Of a stretch of DNA of 64,000 nt, positions 52,139 to 62,214 are shown piece after piece. The notes below the pieces were generated by a model. It was not told the DNA's origin. It did not search any database and saw only the letters and a program-made list of their open reading frames with translations. Position 1 is the stretch's first letter. Every line of letters begins with the position of its first letter. The stretch is from Bacteroides sp. GM023 (lineage in GTDB: Bacteria; Bacteroidota; Bacteroidia; Bacteroidales; Bacteroidaceae): positions 186,001 to 250,000 of the forward strand of contig NZ_JAAXGE010000005.1 of assembly GCF_014750685.1 (NCBI RefSeq). Direction: 5' to 3'. The translations under genes and the position numbers were made by a program.

Positions 52139-54064
52139 TTATAAATTCTCTATTTCTTTAAGCCACATTGCTGAACTGGCATCACTCGGCATTCTCCAAT
52201 CTCCTCTTGGACTGATAGAAATACTTCCTACTTTTGGTCCGTCAGGCAAGCAAGAACGTTTGAACTGTTGATTAAAGAAACGACGGAAGAAAATAGAAAG
52301 CCACTTCTTGATTGTTTCTTCATCATAAACACCCTTGAATGCAATATTTGCCAAATAGAAAATTTTCGTAGGACGGAAACCGAAACGCAGGAAATAATAA
52401 AGGAAGAAATCATGTAGTTCATAAGGACCTACCAAATCTTCAGTCTTTTGTTTAATCTCTCCGTTTTCGTCGGCCGGAATCAGTTCCGGGCTGATAGGCG
52501 TATCAACAATATCAAGCAAAGTCGCTTTTGATTTTTCGTCTACGCCATTCTCTGCCACCCATTGTACCAAGTGCTTAACGAGAGTTTTAGGAACACTTGC
52601 ATTTACTCCGTACATTGACATATGGTCACCGTTGTAGGTTGCCCATCCCAATGCAAGTTCAGATAAATCTCCTGTGCCGATAACCATTCCCCAAGTCTGA
52701 TTGGCTACGTCCATCAGTATTTGTGTCCGTTCGCGTGCCTGAGAGTTCTCGTAGGTTACATCATGTAAATTTATATCATGGTCTATATCCTTAAAATGCT
52801 GGATACAGGCATCCTTTATGCTGATTTCGCGAATGGATATACCCAGTGATTTCATCAAATCAATGGCATTGTGATAAGTACGGTCGGTAGTTCCGAATCC
52901 CGGCATTGTGATTCCAAGAATATCTTTTCGGGACAATCCCAATTTATCAAAAGTCTTCACGCAAACAAGTAATGCCAATGTTGAATCTAACCCGCCGGAA
53001 ATACCGACTACGGCTGTCTTGGCTCCTGTATGTACCAGTCTCTTTGCCAATCCCGCTATCTGAATAGAGAATACTTCGTTGCAGTGTTCGTCTAATTCGG
53101 CTCCCTGTGGCACAAAAGGATGGGGATTGAACTTGCGTGTTAAAGTCAGCTCTTTGCTATTGACAAATTCTGTGGCAATGGAAACAGCTTTTTTATCTCC
53201 CAAGTTTGCTTGATTTGCGGAAAAAGTTGTGTTTATCCTACGTTCTGCGCGAATACGTTCTACATCAATTTCACTGATAATAAGTTGTTCTTCCATACTG
53301 AAACGTTCGCTCCGTGCAAGGAGTGAACCATTTTCATAAATCAACCCATTACCCGCAAATACTACGTCAGTGGTGGATTCTCCAAAACCGCAGGATGAAA
53401 ATACATATCCGGCAATACAACGTGCGGACTGCTGGCTGATAAGAGAACATAGATAATTGTTCTTTCCGATTCCTTCATTATCTGCCGACATATTGAATAT
53501 GATTTCTGCTCCTTGCAGGGCAAGTGATGAACTAGGCGGAATAGTCGACCAAAGATCTTCGCAGATTTCGATACCGAAAGTCGTGTCCGATGTTTCAAAA
53601 AGTAAATTAGCACCTATAGGAACAATCTGTCCGCACAAACGTACAGTATCTGTTGTCAATTGAAGAGCGGAAGTAAACCAGCGTTGTTCATAGAACTCTT
53701 TATAATTAGGCAAGTATGTTTTAGCGGCAACACCTAATATTTTTCCTTTTTGAATCGTTACGGCTGCATTAATTACTGTCGAATTAACAATTACAGGCAT
53801 ACCGACAATGGAAATAATATCCAATTGACGGGTATTGTTTAATATCTGCATTAGCCCCATTTCTGCTTCTTCAAGCAAAAGCTGTTGCCCGAACAAGTCG
53901 CCACAAGTATATCCCGTAATACTCATTTCCGGGAATATAATCATCTGCACCCCTTTACCTTCGGCTACTGCGATTAAACTTTCTATCTTCTCTACATTAA
54001 ATTTACAGTCAGCCACTTTGACGTGTGGCACGGCTGCAGCTACTTTCACGAATCCGTAGTTCAT
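52139..54064 (-). CDS. nadE: Glutamine-dependent NAD+ synthetase
   Basis: A 641-residue two-domain enzyme. The N-terminal nitrilase-like glutaminase (~1-290) has the Glu-Lys-Cys triad in FPEMSITGY, LPNYKEF and IEICEDLW. The C-terminal synthetase (~320-640) has the PP-loop SGGLDSTLAL and later GTGDLSELALGWATYNGDHMSMYGVNASVPKTLV. It amidates nicotinic-acid adenine dinucleotide with ammonia channelled from glutamine. Length is right for the long bacterial type. Single gene. Confidence 0.96.
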   Translation of the reverse strand: MNYGFVKVAAAVPHVKVADCKFNVEKIESLIAVAEGKGVQMIIFPEMSITGYTCGDLFGQQLLLEEAEMGLMQILNNTRQLDIISIVGMPVIVNSTVINAAVTIQKGKILGVAAKTYLPNYKEFYEQRWFTSALQLTTDTVRLCGQIVPIGANLLFETSDTTFGIEICEDLWSTIPPSSSLALQGAEIIFNMSADNEGIGKNNYLCSLISQQSARCIAGYVFSSCGFGESTTDVVFAGNGLIYENGSLLARSERFSMEEQLIISEIDVERIRAERRINTTFSANQANLGDKKAVSIATEFVNSKELTLTRKFNPHPFVPQGAELDEHCNEVFSIQIAGLAKRLVHTGAKTAVVGISGGLDSTLALLVCVKTFDKLGLSRKDILGITMPGFGTTDRTYHNAIDLMKSLGISIREISIKDACIQHFKDIDHDINLHDVTYENSQARERTQILMDVANQTWGMVIGTGDLSELALGWATYNGDHMSMYGVNASVPKTLVKHLVQWVAENGVDEKSKATLLDIVDTPISPELIPADENGEIKQKTEDLVGPYELHDFFLYYFLRFGFRPTKIFYLANIAFKGVYDEETIKKWLSIFFRRFFNQQFKRSCLPDGPKVGSISISPRGDWRMPSDASSAMWLKEIENL

Positions 54065-54714
54065 CTTACACCTTATTTATATATAGTGGATGCAAAAATA
54101 GGAAATAGTTTTGAATATTTATCGTTTCTACTGCGAATCCTCTCAAAGAGATAATTTAGGTGATTTATGATACTGTTGCTTAAACAATTAAATAGATTGT
54201 CAAAATGAAACAAAACATGTGCGTTTTTTTGTGTATATGGCACTGATATTTTGAATTCATTGATGAATGTATGCCTAAAATGGTGTCAAAAAGATATTGT
54301 TGGAAAAATGGTATAAAATAAGCGATATTTAGTTTCTTTTATTTAACTATAATATTTATATTTGCAGTCGAATTAATGCTATTTAAGACAGATGACACTA
54401 AGAAACAAGCGATATTACTTGTTAGAAGATATAATTTAAGAGAAGATGGATGTATATTTAATTTCTGCAACAGAAACACAAAAGAGGTATATAAATATTT
54501 GGCGTAATATCAAGAATCAGCCAAGTTAAATCTTTCCTGTTTTATTTTTTAGAAAATATTGAATATTCTTTTGTTATTGGCATTCAGGGCATATGTGCTT
54601 TTAGAAAGTCTAGTTAAAAAGAAGTGTGTATTATTGTTTTATGTGTGAAATATTATACGCATAAATCACTGTAGAATAAATCAATATCATTAATTTTTAA
54701 TTCAAGTATCAAAG
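54065..54714. other. Long A/T-rich leader region of the second susC operon
   Basis: 650 bp between divergent genes. The best -7 box toward susC is TATATTTG (54357-54364), which predicts a 5' leader of about 340 nt. Within it is an open frame of 27 codons (54446-54529). I saw no clear terminator or riboswitch. Confidence 0.45.
54357..54364 (+). promoter_or_regulatory. Predicted -7 box of the second susC operon
   Basis: TATATTTG fits TAnnTTTG, but no -33 TTTG is at the expected distance, as is common for promoters that need an activator. Confidence 0.4.
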
Positions 54715-57669
54715 ATGAGAAAATCAATTCTCTTGTTTGTACTCTTTACTCTGCTGAATATCCCCCTGTTGCTTTTTGCGCAGGGTGGATATCAGGTAAC
54801 TGGGCATATCATTTCATTGGAAGATGGAGAACCGATGATTGGGGTGTCAGTTGTAGAGAAGGGTACATCAAATGGAGTAATTACCGATATGAATGGTAAT
54901 TACAGTATTAAGGTGACGAAATCTCCCGCCACTTTGCAGTTTTCTTACATCGGGATGAAAACAATAGAGAAACAGGTGACTGGCTCTATTCGTTTCGATT
55001 TAAAGATGGAAAACGACGCTCAACAAGTGGACGAAGTGGTTGTAATTGCGTACGGTGTACGTAAAAAGGGAACAGTGACAGGCTCTATGTCGGTAGTAAA
55101 AGCTGGACAAATGGAGAATATACCAGCTCCTAGTTTTGACCAGGCGCTACAAGGCAAAACACCGGGATTGCAGGTCATTTCTAATAGTGGTGAACCCAGT
55201 GCGACTGCCGACTTTCAAATTCGTGGTGCCAACTCTATTAATTCCGGTACTACTCCATTATTTATTTTAGATGGCATTACTATTACAGATGATGTGTTTT
55301 CGTCTATTAATCCCAATGATATAGAAAGCATTTCTGTATTAAAAGACGCATCTTCTACATCAATCTATGGAGCGCGTGCTGCAAATGGTGTAGTAGTAAT
55401 AACGACGAAACGAGGGCGTGTAAATGATAATGGACAGATTACGGTTCGTGCACAATACGGGGTTTCTAAACTTGCCTATGGAGAATGGGATTTGATGAAT
55501 ACAACGGAACGCTTGAACTTTGAAGAAGAAATAGGTATACGCAAGGCAGGTACTTACGACCGTGATTTGTTGGAACGTACAAATATTGATTGGCGTGATG
55601 TGGTATATAATGATGCTGCTCCGTTGGTGAGTGTTGATTTGCAGACGAGCGGAGCTACGCAAAACGGATTTAACTATTATGTATCGGGAAATGTTCATTC
55701 ACAAGAAGGCATTGCGCTTGGTTCCGATTATAAACGATATACTTTGCGTGCTAATTTGGAAGCCAAAGTAAATAAGTGGTTTAAAATTGGTACGAATGCT
55801 TCTTTTGCCTATGAGGATATTCAGGAAGCTACTTCTGGCGATTATAATACTGTTACTCCCATTTCTGCTATTCACTTTATGCTTCCGTATTGGAACCCCT
55901 ATGCTCCGGATGGAAGTATTGCAAAAGTGAAAGAGGGCACTTGGCTTGGAACAAACGTAAACCCTTTGGAGTATATGGATGCTAACCCTTCTGATAAAAA
56001 CAATTGGAAAATAGTAGCTTCTGCTTTTGCTGAATTGCACCCTATTACTGGGTTAACAATCAAAACACTGGGAGGCGTTGATTATTTGAACCAGCGCAAT
56101 GATTATTTCTCGTTACCTTCTTATGCGACCAATGCAGGTGAAGGAACATTAGGTAGAGGAGCCCAACGATATATTAATCTTACTTGGTCTAATACAGCAA
56201 CTTATATTTTTGACGTGAAAAATGATCATCATTTTAACGTATTGCTTGGTCAGGAATGGGTTGACAACCAAAATGATGGTTTTGCTGTAGTCGGTCGTGG
56301 ACAGAGTCATGATAGAATGTTGACTTTATCAACAGGTACCCGCGCGGATAAACCTTCTGATACTATGCTTGAAGCACGTTATCTTTCTTTCTTTTCTCGT
56401 GTAGATTACAACTATCAGAATAAATATTATGCTGATTTTTCTGTTCGAGGTGATTCTTCTTCTCGATTTGGCGCAGGTGTTCGTTGGGGAACTTTTTGGT
56501 CTGTTGGTCTGATGTGGAATACAAAGGCGGAAAAGTTCTTGAAGGATATAGATTGGTTGACAAATGCACAATTGGCGGGTAGTATTGGTACTTCCGGTAA
56601 CTCATCTATTCCTGCGTATTATCACTGGGCGTTGGTAGGCGGAGGCCCTATCTATGGTCTTGATGGTGAAGCTATGGCCGGAATGGCTCCAAATTCCAAA
56701 GGAAATGAGAAGTTAACTTGGGAAAATACCATGACAAGTAATCTATCGGTGAAACTTGGTTTTCTTGATCGGGTAAATTTTGTAGCAGAGTTCTATAATA
56801 AGAAGACTACAGATATGTTAATGGAGGTGCCTGTTTCTGCTGTGGGCGGATATACAACACGTTGGAGCAATATGGGCGCAATGGTGAATCGAGGTGTAGA
56901 ATTATCATTGGATGCGGATATACTTCGCCTTAAAGGTTTCCGTTGGAATATATTTGGAAATGTATCTTATAATAAGAATAAAATTACTGAATTATATAAT
57001 GGACGTGATGAATATGATTTAGGAGACTACAATATGTTTTTAAAAGTCGGACATGATAGTAGGGAACTTTATTTGAATCGTTTTGCGGGTGTCAATCCTG
57101 TTAATGGAGATGCTCTTTGGTACGATAAGGATGGTCATATTACGAATGAAATTAAAGAAGAAGACAAGGTTCTGACTGGAAAGAGTGCGACTGCTCCCTG
57201 GCAAGGTGGATTTGGTACTACACTTTCATGGAAAGGAATTACTGTTTCCGCCCAGTTTAGTTGGGTATCAGGACGTTATATGGTGAACAATGACCGTTTT
57301 TTCAGTGAAAGTAACAGTTCGGCATATGCAAGTTATAACCATTCTCGTAAGATGCTGTATGATCGTTGGAAGAAACCGGGTGACATTGTATCTATTCCCC
57401 GATATGATGTTCCTATTCAGTTTGATGATCGTTTATTGGAAGATGCTTCTTTTCTTCGTTTGAAGAATTTGACCATCTCTTATGATTTTCCGAAAAGTTT
57501 GCTGAGAACGGCTAAGGTCTTTCAGCATGCAAGGGTATATGCACAGGGACAGAATCTCTTTACTTGGACTAAATTCCAGGGAATGGATCCAGAGTCTACG
57601 ATGAATGTATATCAGGCGGCTTATCCGATGTCGCGTCAGTTTACTGTAGGATTGGAGGTCGGTTTCTAA
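54715..57669 (+). CDS. SusC/RagA family TonB-linked outer membrane protein
   Basis: A 984-residue transporter with a signal peptide (ending LLFAQ, residue 23), a carboxypeptidase-D regulatory-like domain (~28-105, YQVTGHIISLEDGEPMIG), a plug (~112-230, DEVVVIAYGVRKKGTVTG and LFILDGITI) and a beta-barrel ending RQFTVGLEVGF. Unlike the SusC of the first locus it has no STN domain, so ECF/FecR control is not expected; the regulator is not in the window. It is followed by susD after 26 nt. Substrate unknown. Confidence 0.93.
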   Translation: MRKSILLFVLFTLLNIPLLLFAQGGYQVTGHIISLEDGEPMIGVSVVEKGTSNGVITDMNGNYSIKVTKSPATLQFSYIGMKTIEKQVTGSIRFDLKMENDAQQVDEVVVIAYGVRKKGTVTGSMSVVKAGQMENIPAPSFDQALQGKTPGLQVISNSGEPSATADFQIRGANSINSGTTPLFILDGITITDDVFSSINPNDIESISVLKDASSTSIYGARAANGVVVITTKRGRVNDNGQITVRAQYGVSKLAYGEWDLMNTTERLNFEEEIGIRKAGTYDRDLLERTNIDWRDVVYNDAAPLVSVDLQTSGATQNGFNYYVSGNVHSQEGIALGSDYKRYTLRANLEAKVNKWFKIGTNASFAYEDIQEATSGDYNTVTPISAIHFMLPYWNPYAPDGSIAKVKEGTWLGTNVNPLEYMDANPSDKNNWKIVASAFAELHPITGLTIKTLGGVDYLNQRNDYFSLPSYATNAGEGTLGRGAQRYINLTWSNTATYIFDVKNDHHFNVLLGQEWVDNQNDGFAVVGRGQSHDRMLTLSTGTRADKPSDTMLEARYLSFFSRVDYNYQNKYYADFSVRGDSSSRFGAGVRWGTFWSVGLMWNTKAEKFLKDIDWLTNAQLAGSIGTSGNSSIPAYYHWALVGGGPIYGLDGEAMAGMAPNSKGNEKLTWENTMTSNLSVKLGFLDRVNFVAEFYNKKTTDMLMEVPVSAVGGYTTRWSNMGAMVNRGVELSLDADILRLKGFRWNIFGNVSYNKNKITELYNGRDEYDLGDYNMFLKVGHDSRELYLNRFAGVNPVNGDALWYDKDGHITNEIKEEDKVLTGKSATAPWQGGFGTTLSWKGITVSAQFSWVSGRYMVNNDRFFSESNSSAYASYNHSRKMLYDRWKKPGDIVSIPRYDVPIQFDDRLLEDASFLRLKNLTISYDFPKSLLRTAKVFQHARVYAQGQNLFTWTKFQGMDPESTMNVYQAAYPMSRQFTVGLEVGF

Positions 57670-57695
57670 CATTTATCTATTTATATCACAAGAAT

Positions 57696-59255
57696 ATGAA
57701 AAAATTAAAAATACTATTTCTACTATCTGTATTGATATTCGTTTTTTCTTCGTGCGAAATGGATCTTTATCCGGACAGTGCAATACCGGAAAAAGAGGCA
57801 TTACATACAATAGATGACTGTGACGACTGGGTAGTAGGTATATATAGTGCCTTTAAGAATAGTGCGCTATATAGTGGCGATATGGTCTTATTGCAGGATA
57901 TTCAGGCTGACTTGGCTTGTGCGGCTTTGCGAACAAATTCCGGTATCTACACAAATTTCTATCAATGGAATATTAAATCGACAACGAGTGATATTTCAGG
58001 AGTGTATAATGGACTTTATACTATTATTTCACGTTGTAACTTCTTTTTTGATTATAAAGACCAAGTGGAGTCTAATTTAAAAACCACTGTTGATAAGGAA
58101 AACTTTAAAAAACGTCTTGGAGAAGTTTACTTTGCGCGTGCTTTGGCTTTTTCAGAGCTGATTCGTATTTTCTGTGAACCAATGACTTCTGCTAATGCAA
58201 ATACGGAAAATATGGGAATCAGTTTGGCTACTACTTATAGCGACGATGTACCTATGGTGAAACGTTCTACTCTCCTTGAATCTTATAATCAGGTGATAAG
58301 TGATTTGAAACAGGCGGAAGAAAACCTGCCGGCTTCACGAACTGCTGCTGACAGTCCATATTTTAGTTTAGGATCAGTGTATGCCTTGCAAGCTCGTGTA
58401 TATCTGAATATGGGAATGGGTGATTTGGTTTGCGATAAGAATAATGAATATCTGAAAAAGTCGGTAGAAGCTGCAGGAAAAGTCATAAAAACAGGGGCTT
58501 ATACTCTTTCTGATGCTGTAAATAATGCGTACCAGATAGGTAGTGCAGTATATACGGATTATCAGATGATGTGGCTTTATGATCAAAGTGACGAGATTAT
58601 TTGGAAGATAGCCATGACACCGGATAGTTATGGTGGTACAATCGGAAAATATCTACTGGGATATAACACTGTGAATTACAGCCCTCAGTATCATTTTTCT
58701 GAGGCTATTCTTGGATTGTATGATGAAAATGATAAACGTGCTGCTGCTTTCTGCTCACAAATAAAGGATGCCTATGGAGATAACGTATATATTATCACTA
58801 AATATCCGGGTAATCCCGACTTGAATGGCGGAGCTACTCCCAAATTTATTAATATGCCTAAGCCGTTTCGCTTGTCAGAGGTTTATTTGAACCGTGCTGA
58901 AGCCTACTATTGGTTGAATGACGATGAAAATGCTCAAAAAGATCTTTCATCATTAAAACGTAAACGTATTAGTGGTTTCGGCTCCGTTTCTGCTTCAGGG
59001 GATGATTTGTTGAAAGAAATAAAGAATGAACGTATTCGTGAATTGTACATGGAAGGTTTCCGCTTGTCTGATTTGAAGCGTTGGCGTGACCCGGTAAAAC
59101 GTGAAAAGCAGCTTTATAGTATAGATGGTTCTATTAATAATCAGTTGAATGTGAAATATACAGATGCAAGATACCGTTTTACTACTTGGCCTATTCCAAA
59201 ACATGAAATTGAAGCTACTAATGGTTTAGTGGTAGGTAATGCAAGTAATTATTGA
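57696..59255 (+). CDS. SusD/RagB family nutrient uptake outer membrane lipoprotein
   Basis: A 519-residue lipoprotein (Cys20, FSSC). SusD-type segments: TIDDCDDWVVGIYSAFKNSALYSG near the N-terminus, EVYFARALAFSELIRIFCEPM, RLSEVYLNRAEAYYWLNDDENA and the C-terminal ERIRELYMEGFRLSDLKRW followed by TTWPIPKHEIEAT. It partners the SusC just upstream. The next gene starts 29 nt later. Confidence 0.93.
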   Translation: MKKLKILFLLSVLIFVFSSCEMDLYPDSAIPEKEALHTIDDCDDWVVGIYSAFKNSALYSGDMVLLQDIQADLACAALRTNSGIYTNFYQWNIKSTTSDISGVYNGLYTIISRCNFFFDYKDQVESNLKTTVDKENFKKRLGEVYFARALAFSELIRIFCEPMTSANANTENMGISLATTYSDDVPMVKRSTLLESYNQVISDLKQAEENLPASRTAADSPYFSLGSVYALQARVYLNMGMGDLVCDKNNEYLKKSVEAAGKVIKTGAYTLSDAVNNAYQIGSAVYTDYQMMWLYDQSDEIIWKIAMTPDSYGGTIGKYLLGYNTVNYSPQYHFSEAILGLYDENDKRAAAFCSQIKDAYGDNVYIITKYPGNPDLNGGATPKFINMPKPFRLSEVYLNRAEAYYWLNDDENAQKDLSSLKRKRISGFGSVSASGDDLLKEIKNERIRELYMEGFRLSDLKRWRDPVKREKQLYSIDGSINNQLNVKYTDARYRFTTWPIPKHEIEATNGLVVGNASNY

Positions 59256-59284
59256 ACTAATAATAAATAACAGATTAGATAAAT

Positions 59285-60232
59285 ATGAAGAAGTTTTTGA
59301 ATCTTCTGTTGATGTTTCCGTTGGCAGCCATCTTTGTAATAGGATGTCAATCAGAGGATATTACTTATTCCGGACCGGAGTATGTGATGTTTGCTGATAC
59401 TACCTATACGATGCCAATATTACAGACGGATAAAATATTTGAGGTATCGGTTGCTGCAACTACTTTGGCAGACTACGATCGGAACTATGCTGTAGAAATT
59501 ATCAATGATAAATCGACCGCTGTTCGTGGTTATCATTTTGATTTTGTTGACCACTCTAATAATGTCACAATTAAGGCAGGAGAGCGTGTTGCTTTTGTTA
59601 AGTTGGCAGGACATTACGATAATGTAAATCGTGATGATAGTTTGGTAGTAAGGTTGCGCTTGGTTGAACCGAAAGCTCAAACATGGGATTTGTATGGAAA
59701 TGAGACATTGGTAGATTTTATTAAGTGTCATCCATTTAAAATGAACGATTTTCTGCAAATCAAGAATGAGACAGATGAAGCTAATTTCACAATGTTGGCA
59801 TCTTTTCCTTTTGACAGTAATATGGGCTCCTATTCAGTGAAAGGCTATAAGAAAGATGAAAAGACATTGATGCTTACTGATATGTTCGGACATTCAGGGT
59901 CTGGTGATATTCGTGTAATTTTTGACGACTCGGATCCTTTGGACCTCGTGATTACAGTACCCGAACAGGCGGGTTTTCGTGAAAGTAATTATGGAACAGT
60001 CTGGATTCGCTCTGTTGAACAATATCCTTCGTATTTCAATACTTTTGATAATTTCTTTGTGTTGACATTAGAAGCATATGTTCCTCAAATAGGAAGTTTC
60101 GGAGTATATCAATATATATTCAAGTCACTTGATGCGGATGAAGCGGAGAATAATGGGAATGGTGCTGTAACTCGTAGTATAACAGAAAGTAATGACTGTT
60201 CTACTTTTAAATTTAATAAGTTTCACAATTAA
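59285..60232 (+). CDS. DUF4843 domain-containing lipoprotein
   Basis: A 315-residue lipoprotein (Cys21, FVIGC). YSGPEYVMFADTTYTMPI after the lipobox and a beta-rich first half (AVEIINDKSTAVRGYHFDFVDHSNNVTIKAGERVAFVKLAGHYD) match the DUF4843 family, which regularly follows susD in one class of Bacteroides uptake loci. Probably a surface accessory or binding protein; no enzyme motif. The next gene is 11 nt away. Confidence 0.82.
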   Translation: MKKFLNLLLMFPLAAIFVIGCQSEDITYSGPEYVMFADTTYTMPILQTDKIFEVSVAATTLADYDRNYAVEIINDKSTAVRGYHFDFVDHSNNVTIKAGERVAFVKLAGHYDNVNRDDSLVVRLRLVEPKAQTWDLYGNETLVDFIKCHPFKMNDFLQIKNETDEANFTMLASFPFDSNMGSYSVKGYKKDEKTLMLTDMFGHSGSGDIRVIFDDSDPLDLVITVPEQAGFRESNYGTVWIRSVEQYPSYFNTFDNFFVLTLEAYVPQIGSFGVYQYIFKSLDADEAENNGNGAVTRSITESNDCSTFKFNKFHN

Positions 60233-60243
60233 AAGATAGGAAT

Positions 60244-62190
60244 ATGAAAACTACATCGATTTATTTCAAATATTTATTTGTTTGTGTTCTGATGTGTGCT
60301 TTCGTTGCTTGTGGTGACGATGATGACAATAATAAAGGTTCTAATGCCAATATTGAGGTTCTTTTTCCAGAGGACTTGGCAATAACTTGTACGGGAGCTA
60401 ATAATGATGCTGTGACTGTTACATTCGTTGCAGAAAATGATTGGACCGCTATTGTTAGTCATAACTGGATAGATTTGAGTAAAAGAACTGGTTCTGCCGG
60501 TGATCAGAAAATAATAGTAACAGTTGAGGATAATGACGACTTTAAAACTCGTATTGGTACCATTACTATCAAGGACAAGATAAGTGGAAAGTCTGTTGAT
60601 ATCGTTGTGACTCAAGGCGAAAAAGGATCTAATCTAACTTTCTCTACCGAAGATCAAAATGGGACTATTTTGGCTATTGATAATGAAAAACAGGAGATTA
60701 CCGCAGAAGTAAGTGTAAAGAGTAACTATGATTATTCAATTGCCATATCACCGGATTGGTTGACGTATGAGGATAAAGGGCGAAATAGCGACGGCTCAAG
60801 AAAGTATATTTTCCATGCAGATCCGGTAAAATTGTATGCTGCAGGCGGATATGGCGAACAGACTGCAATTGTTAGTTTTGCATATCAAGCAGAAACTCGT
60901 ACTCCGGCTACAAAAGAATATGCTGTGAAATTTGCTGGTATTACTCCGACTATAACTTTTTATGAAGATGAAGAATCAATTGCTGTAACGACATTAAGTA
61001 GTGATGAAGGCACTTATAGATCAGTTGTAAAAGTAACATCTAATGTGGCGTGGAAATTAAATAATTCTTCGGACTATTCAGAGGCTACGATAATTAGTGA
61101 GAACATTTCGAAAAACTTTTTTGAAACTCAACTGTCTATGAATGTTGAGATAAAAGATGGTGCTTTGGATACTGATGATTTGACTGGAGGAAAAGTTGAA
61201 GTCTTAGACGCTAATACTGATAAAGTGTTAAAAAGCTTACCAGTTATTGTAGAAGGTGTTGGTACAGACTACATCTATATTGACGAGACTAATTTTATAG
61301 AAGCTGGAAAGGATCAAACGACTGGTGTCTATATGTTTGCTAAAGAGGGAGGAAAGATGAACTTTAAAGTGCAGGCTGCTAATTTGGAGGATGTCTCCCT
61401 TCTTTTGCTGAGGGTTGTATTGTCCGAAAATAATGTTCCTTCTGTAATTAGACGTGTTAGGGTTGATACTGATGGTTATGACCCTGAAGATTATATGATG
61501 ATAAGTTCTCCTTGGGGACAATGTAAGCCTGTTATAAAAAGTCGCTCAGCCATTCAATCAGGTGAGTTTACAATTGAAATGAATGCTCGTGATATTGAAA
61601 CTGAAACAGGTATGAATGGTGAGATGTTAGCTTATGAGAATAGATTTTTCGCATTGTTTGCTGTTTCTACCAAGAAATATGCAGACCCTGACGAGGGTGA
61701 TATAATGGGGGCAGATCTTTTTGATTTCAATGAAGAATCTGGTGCATGGGAATTACGGCCGGAACTAGAAAACAGCTATATTATATTAGGACAAAATAAG
61801 GAAGAAATGGATGTAACCAAACTAGAATCTGATTTGAAGGATCAAAAACTACAATTACCATTAGATAAAACTGAATTTTATTATAATGGTCTAGATCTTG
61901 CAACAGAATTTGGTGTTGGTGCAACTTGGTACTGGGAGGCAGGAGAACCTAAATATGCTGTTGGTGATGTTTGTCCGGATGATGATAATATAATTTATGG
62001 ATTGGGAGATTTCTTCTCTAAAGCTAAAATTGATCCGGATAATGAATATGATCCAACTATGGGAACTATTAAATTCACGGAATATTCTAAGAGTGAGAAA
62101 CCTAACAGAACTAAGACAACGTATTATTTGGTTGCAGGTAATCTTGGTAATAAGATTATTTTGCGTTTTACTGCAGAGGATAAAAAATAA
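60244..62190 (+). CDS. BACON-domain lipoprotein
   Basis: A 648-residue lipoprotein (Cys23, AFVAC) with an acidic GDDDDNN stretch. Residues ~35-130 form a BACON domain: ENDWTAIVSHNWIDLSKRTGSAGDQ, then IGTITIKD and VVTQGEKG. A second BACON-like or Ig-like unit follows (~135-225, SNYDYSIAISPDWLTYED). The C-terminal part (~320-648) resembles the DUF5003-type region of such proteins, but I am not certain. Likely a cell-surface binding protein of the susCD system. The next gene is 24 nt away. Confidence 0.72.
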   Translation: MKTTSIYFKYLFVCVLMCAFVACGDDDDNNKGSNANIEVLFPEDLAITCTGANNDAVTVTFVAENDWTAIVSHNWIDLSKRTGSAGDQKIIVTVEDNDDFKTRIGTITIKDKISGKSVDIVVTQGEKGSNLTFSTEDQNGTILAIDNEKQEITAEVSVKSNYDYSIAISPDWLTYEDKGRNSDGSRKYIFHADPVKLYAAGGYGEQTAIVSFAYQAETRTPATKEYAVKFAGITPTITFYEDEESIAVTTLSSDEGTYRSVVKVTSNVAWKLNNSSDYSEATIISENISKNFFETQLSMNVEIKDGALDTDDLTGGKVEVLDANTDKVLKSLPVIVEGVGTDYIYIDETNFIEAGKDQTTGVYMFAKEGGKMNFKVQAANLEDVSLLLLRVVLSENNVPSVIRRVRVDTDGYDPEDYMMISSPWGQCKPVIKSRSAIQSGEFTIEMNARDIETETGMNGEMLAYENRFFALFAVSTKKYADPDEGDIMGADLFDFNEESGAWELRPELENSYIILGQNKEEMDVTKLESDLKDQKLQLPLDKTEFYYNGLDLATEFGVGATWYWEAGEPKYAVGDVCPDDDNIIYGLGDFFSKAKIDPDNEYDPTMGTIKFTEYSKSEKPNRTKTTYYLVAGNLGNKIILRFTAEDKK

Positions 62191-62214
62191 TTTTATAATT
62201 TTTGAGTAACGAAA

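Noticed and set aside
54446..54529. 27-codon open frame in the susC leader as a gene
   Set aside because: No ribosome-binding signal or recognisable family; listed only as part of the leader region.
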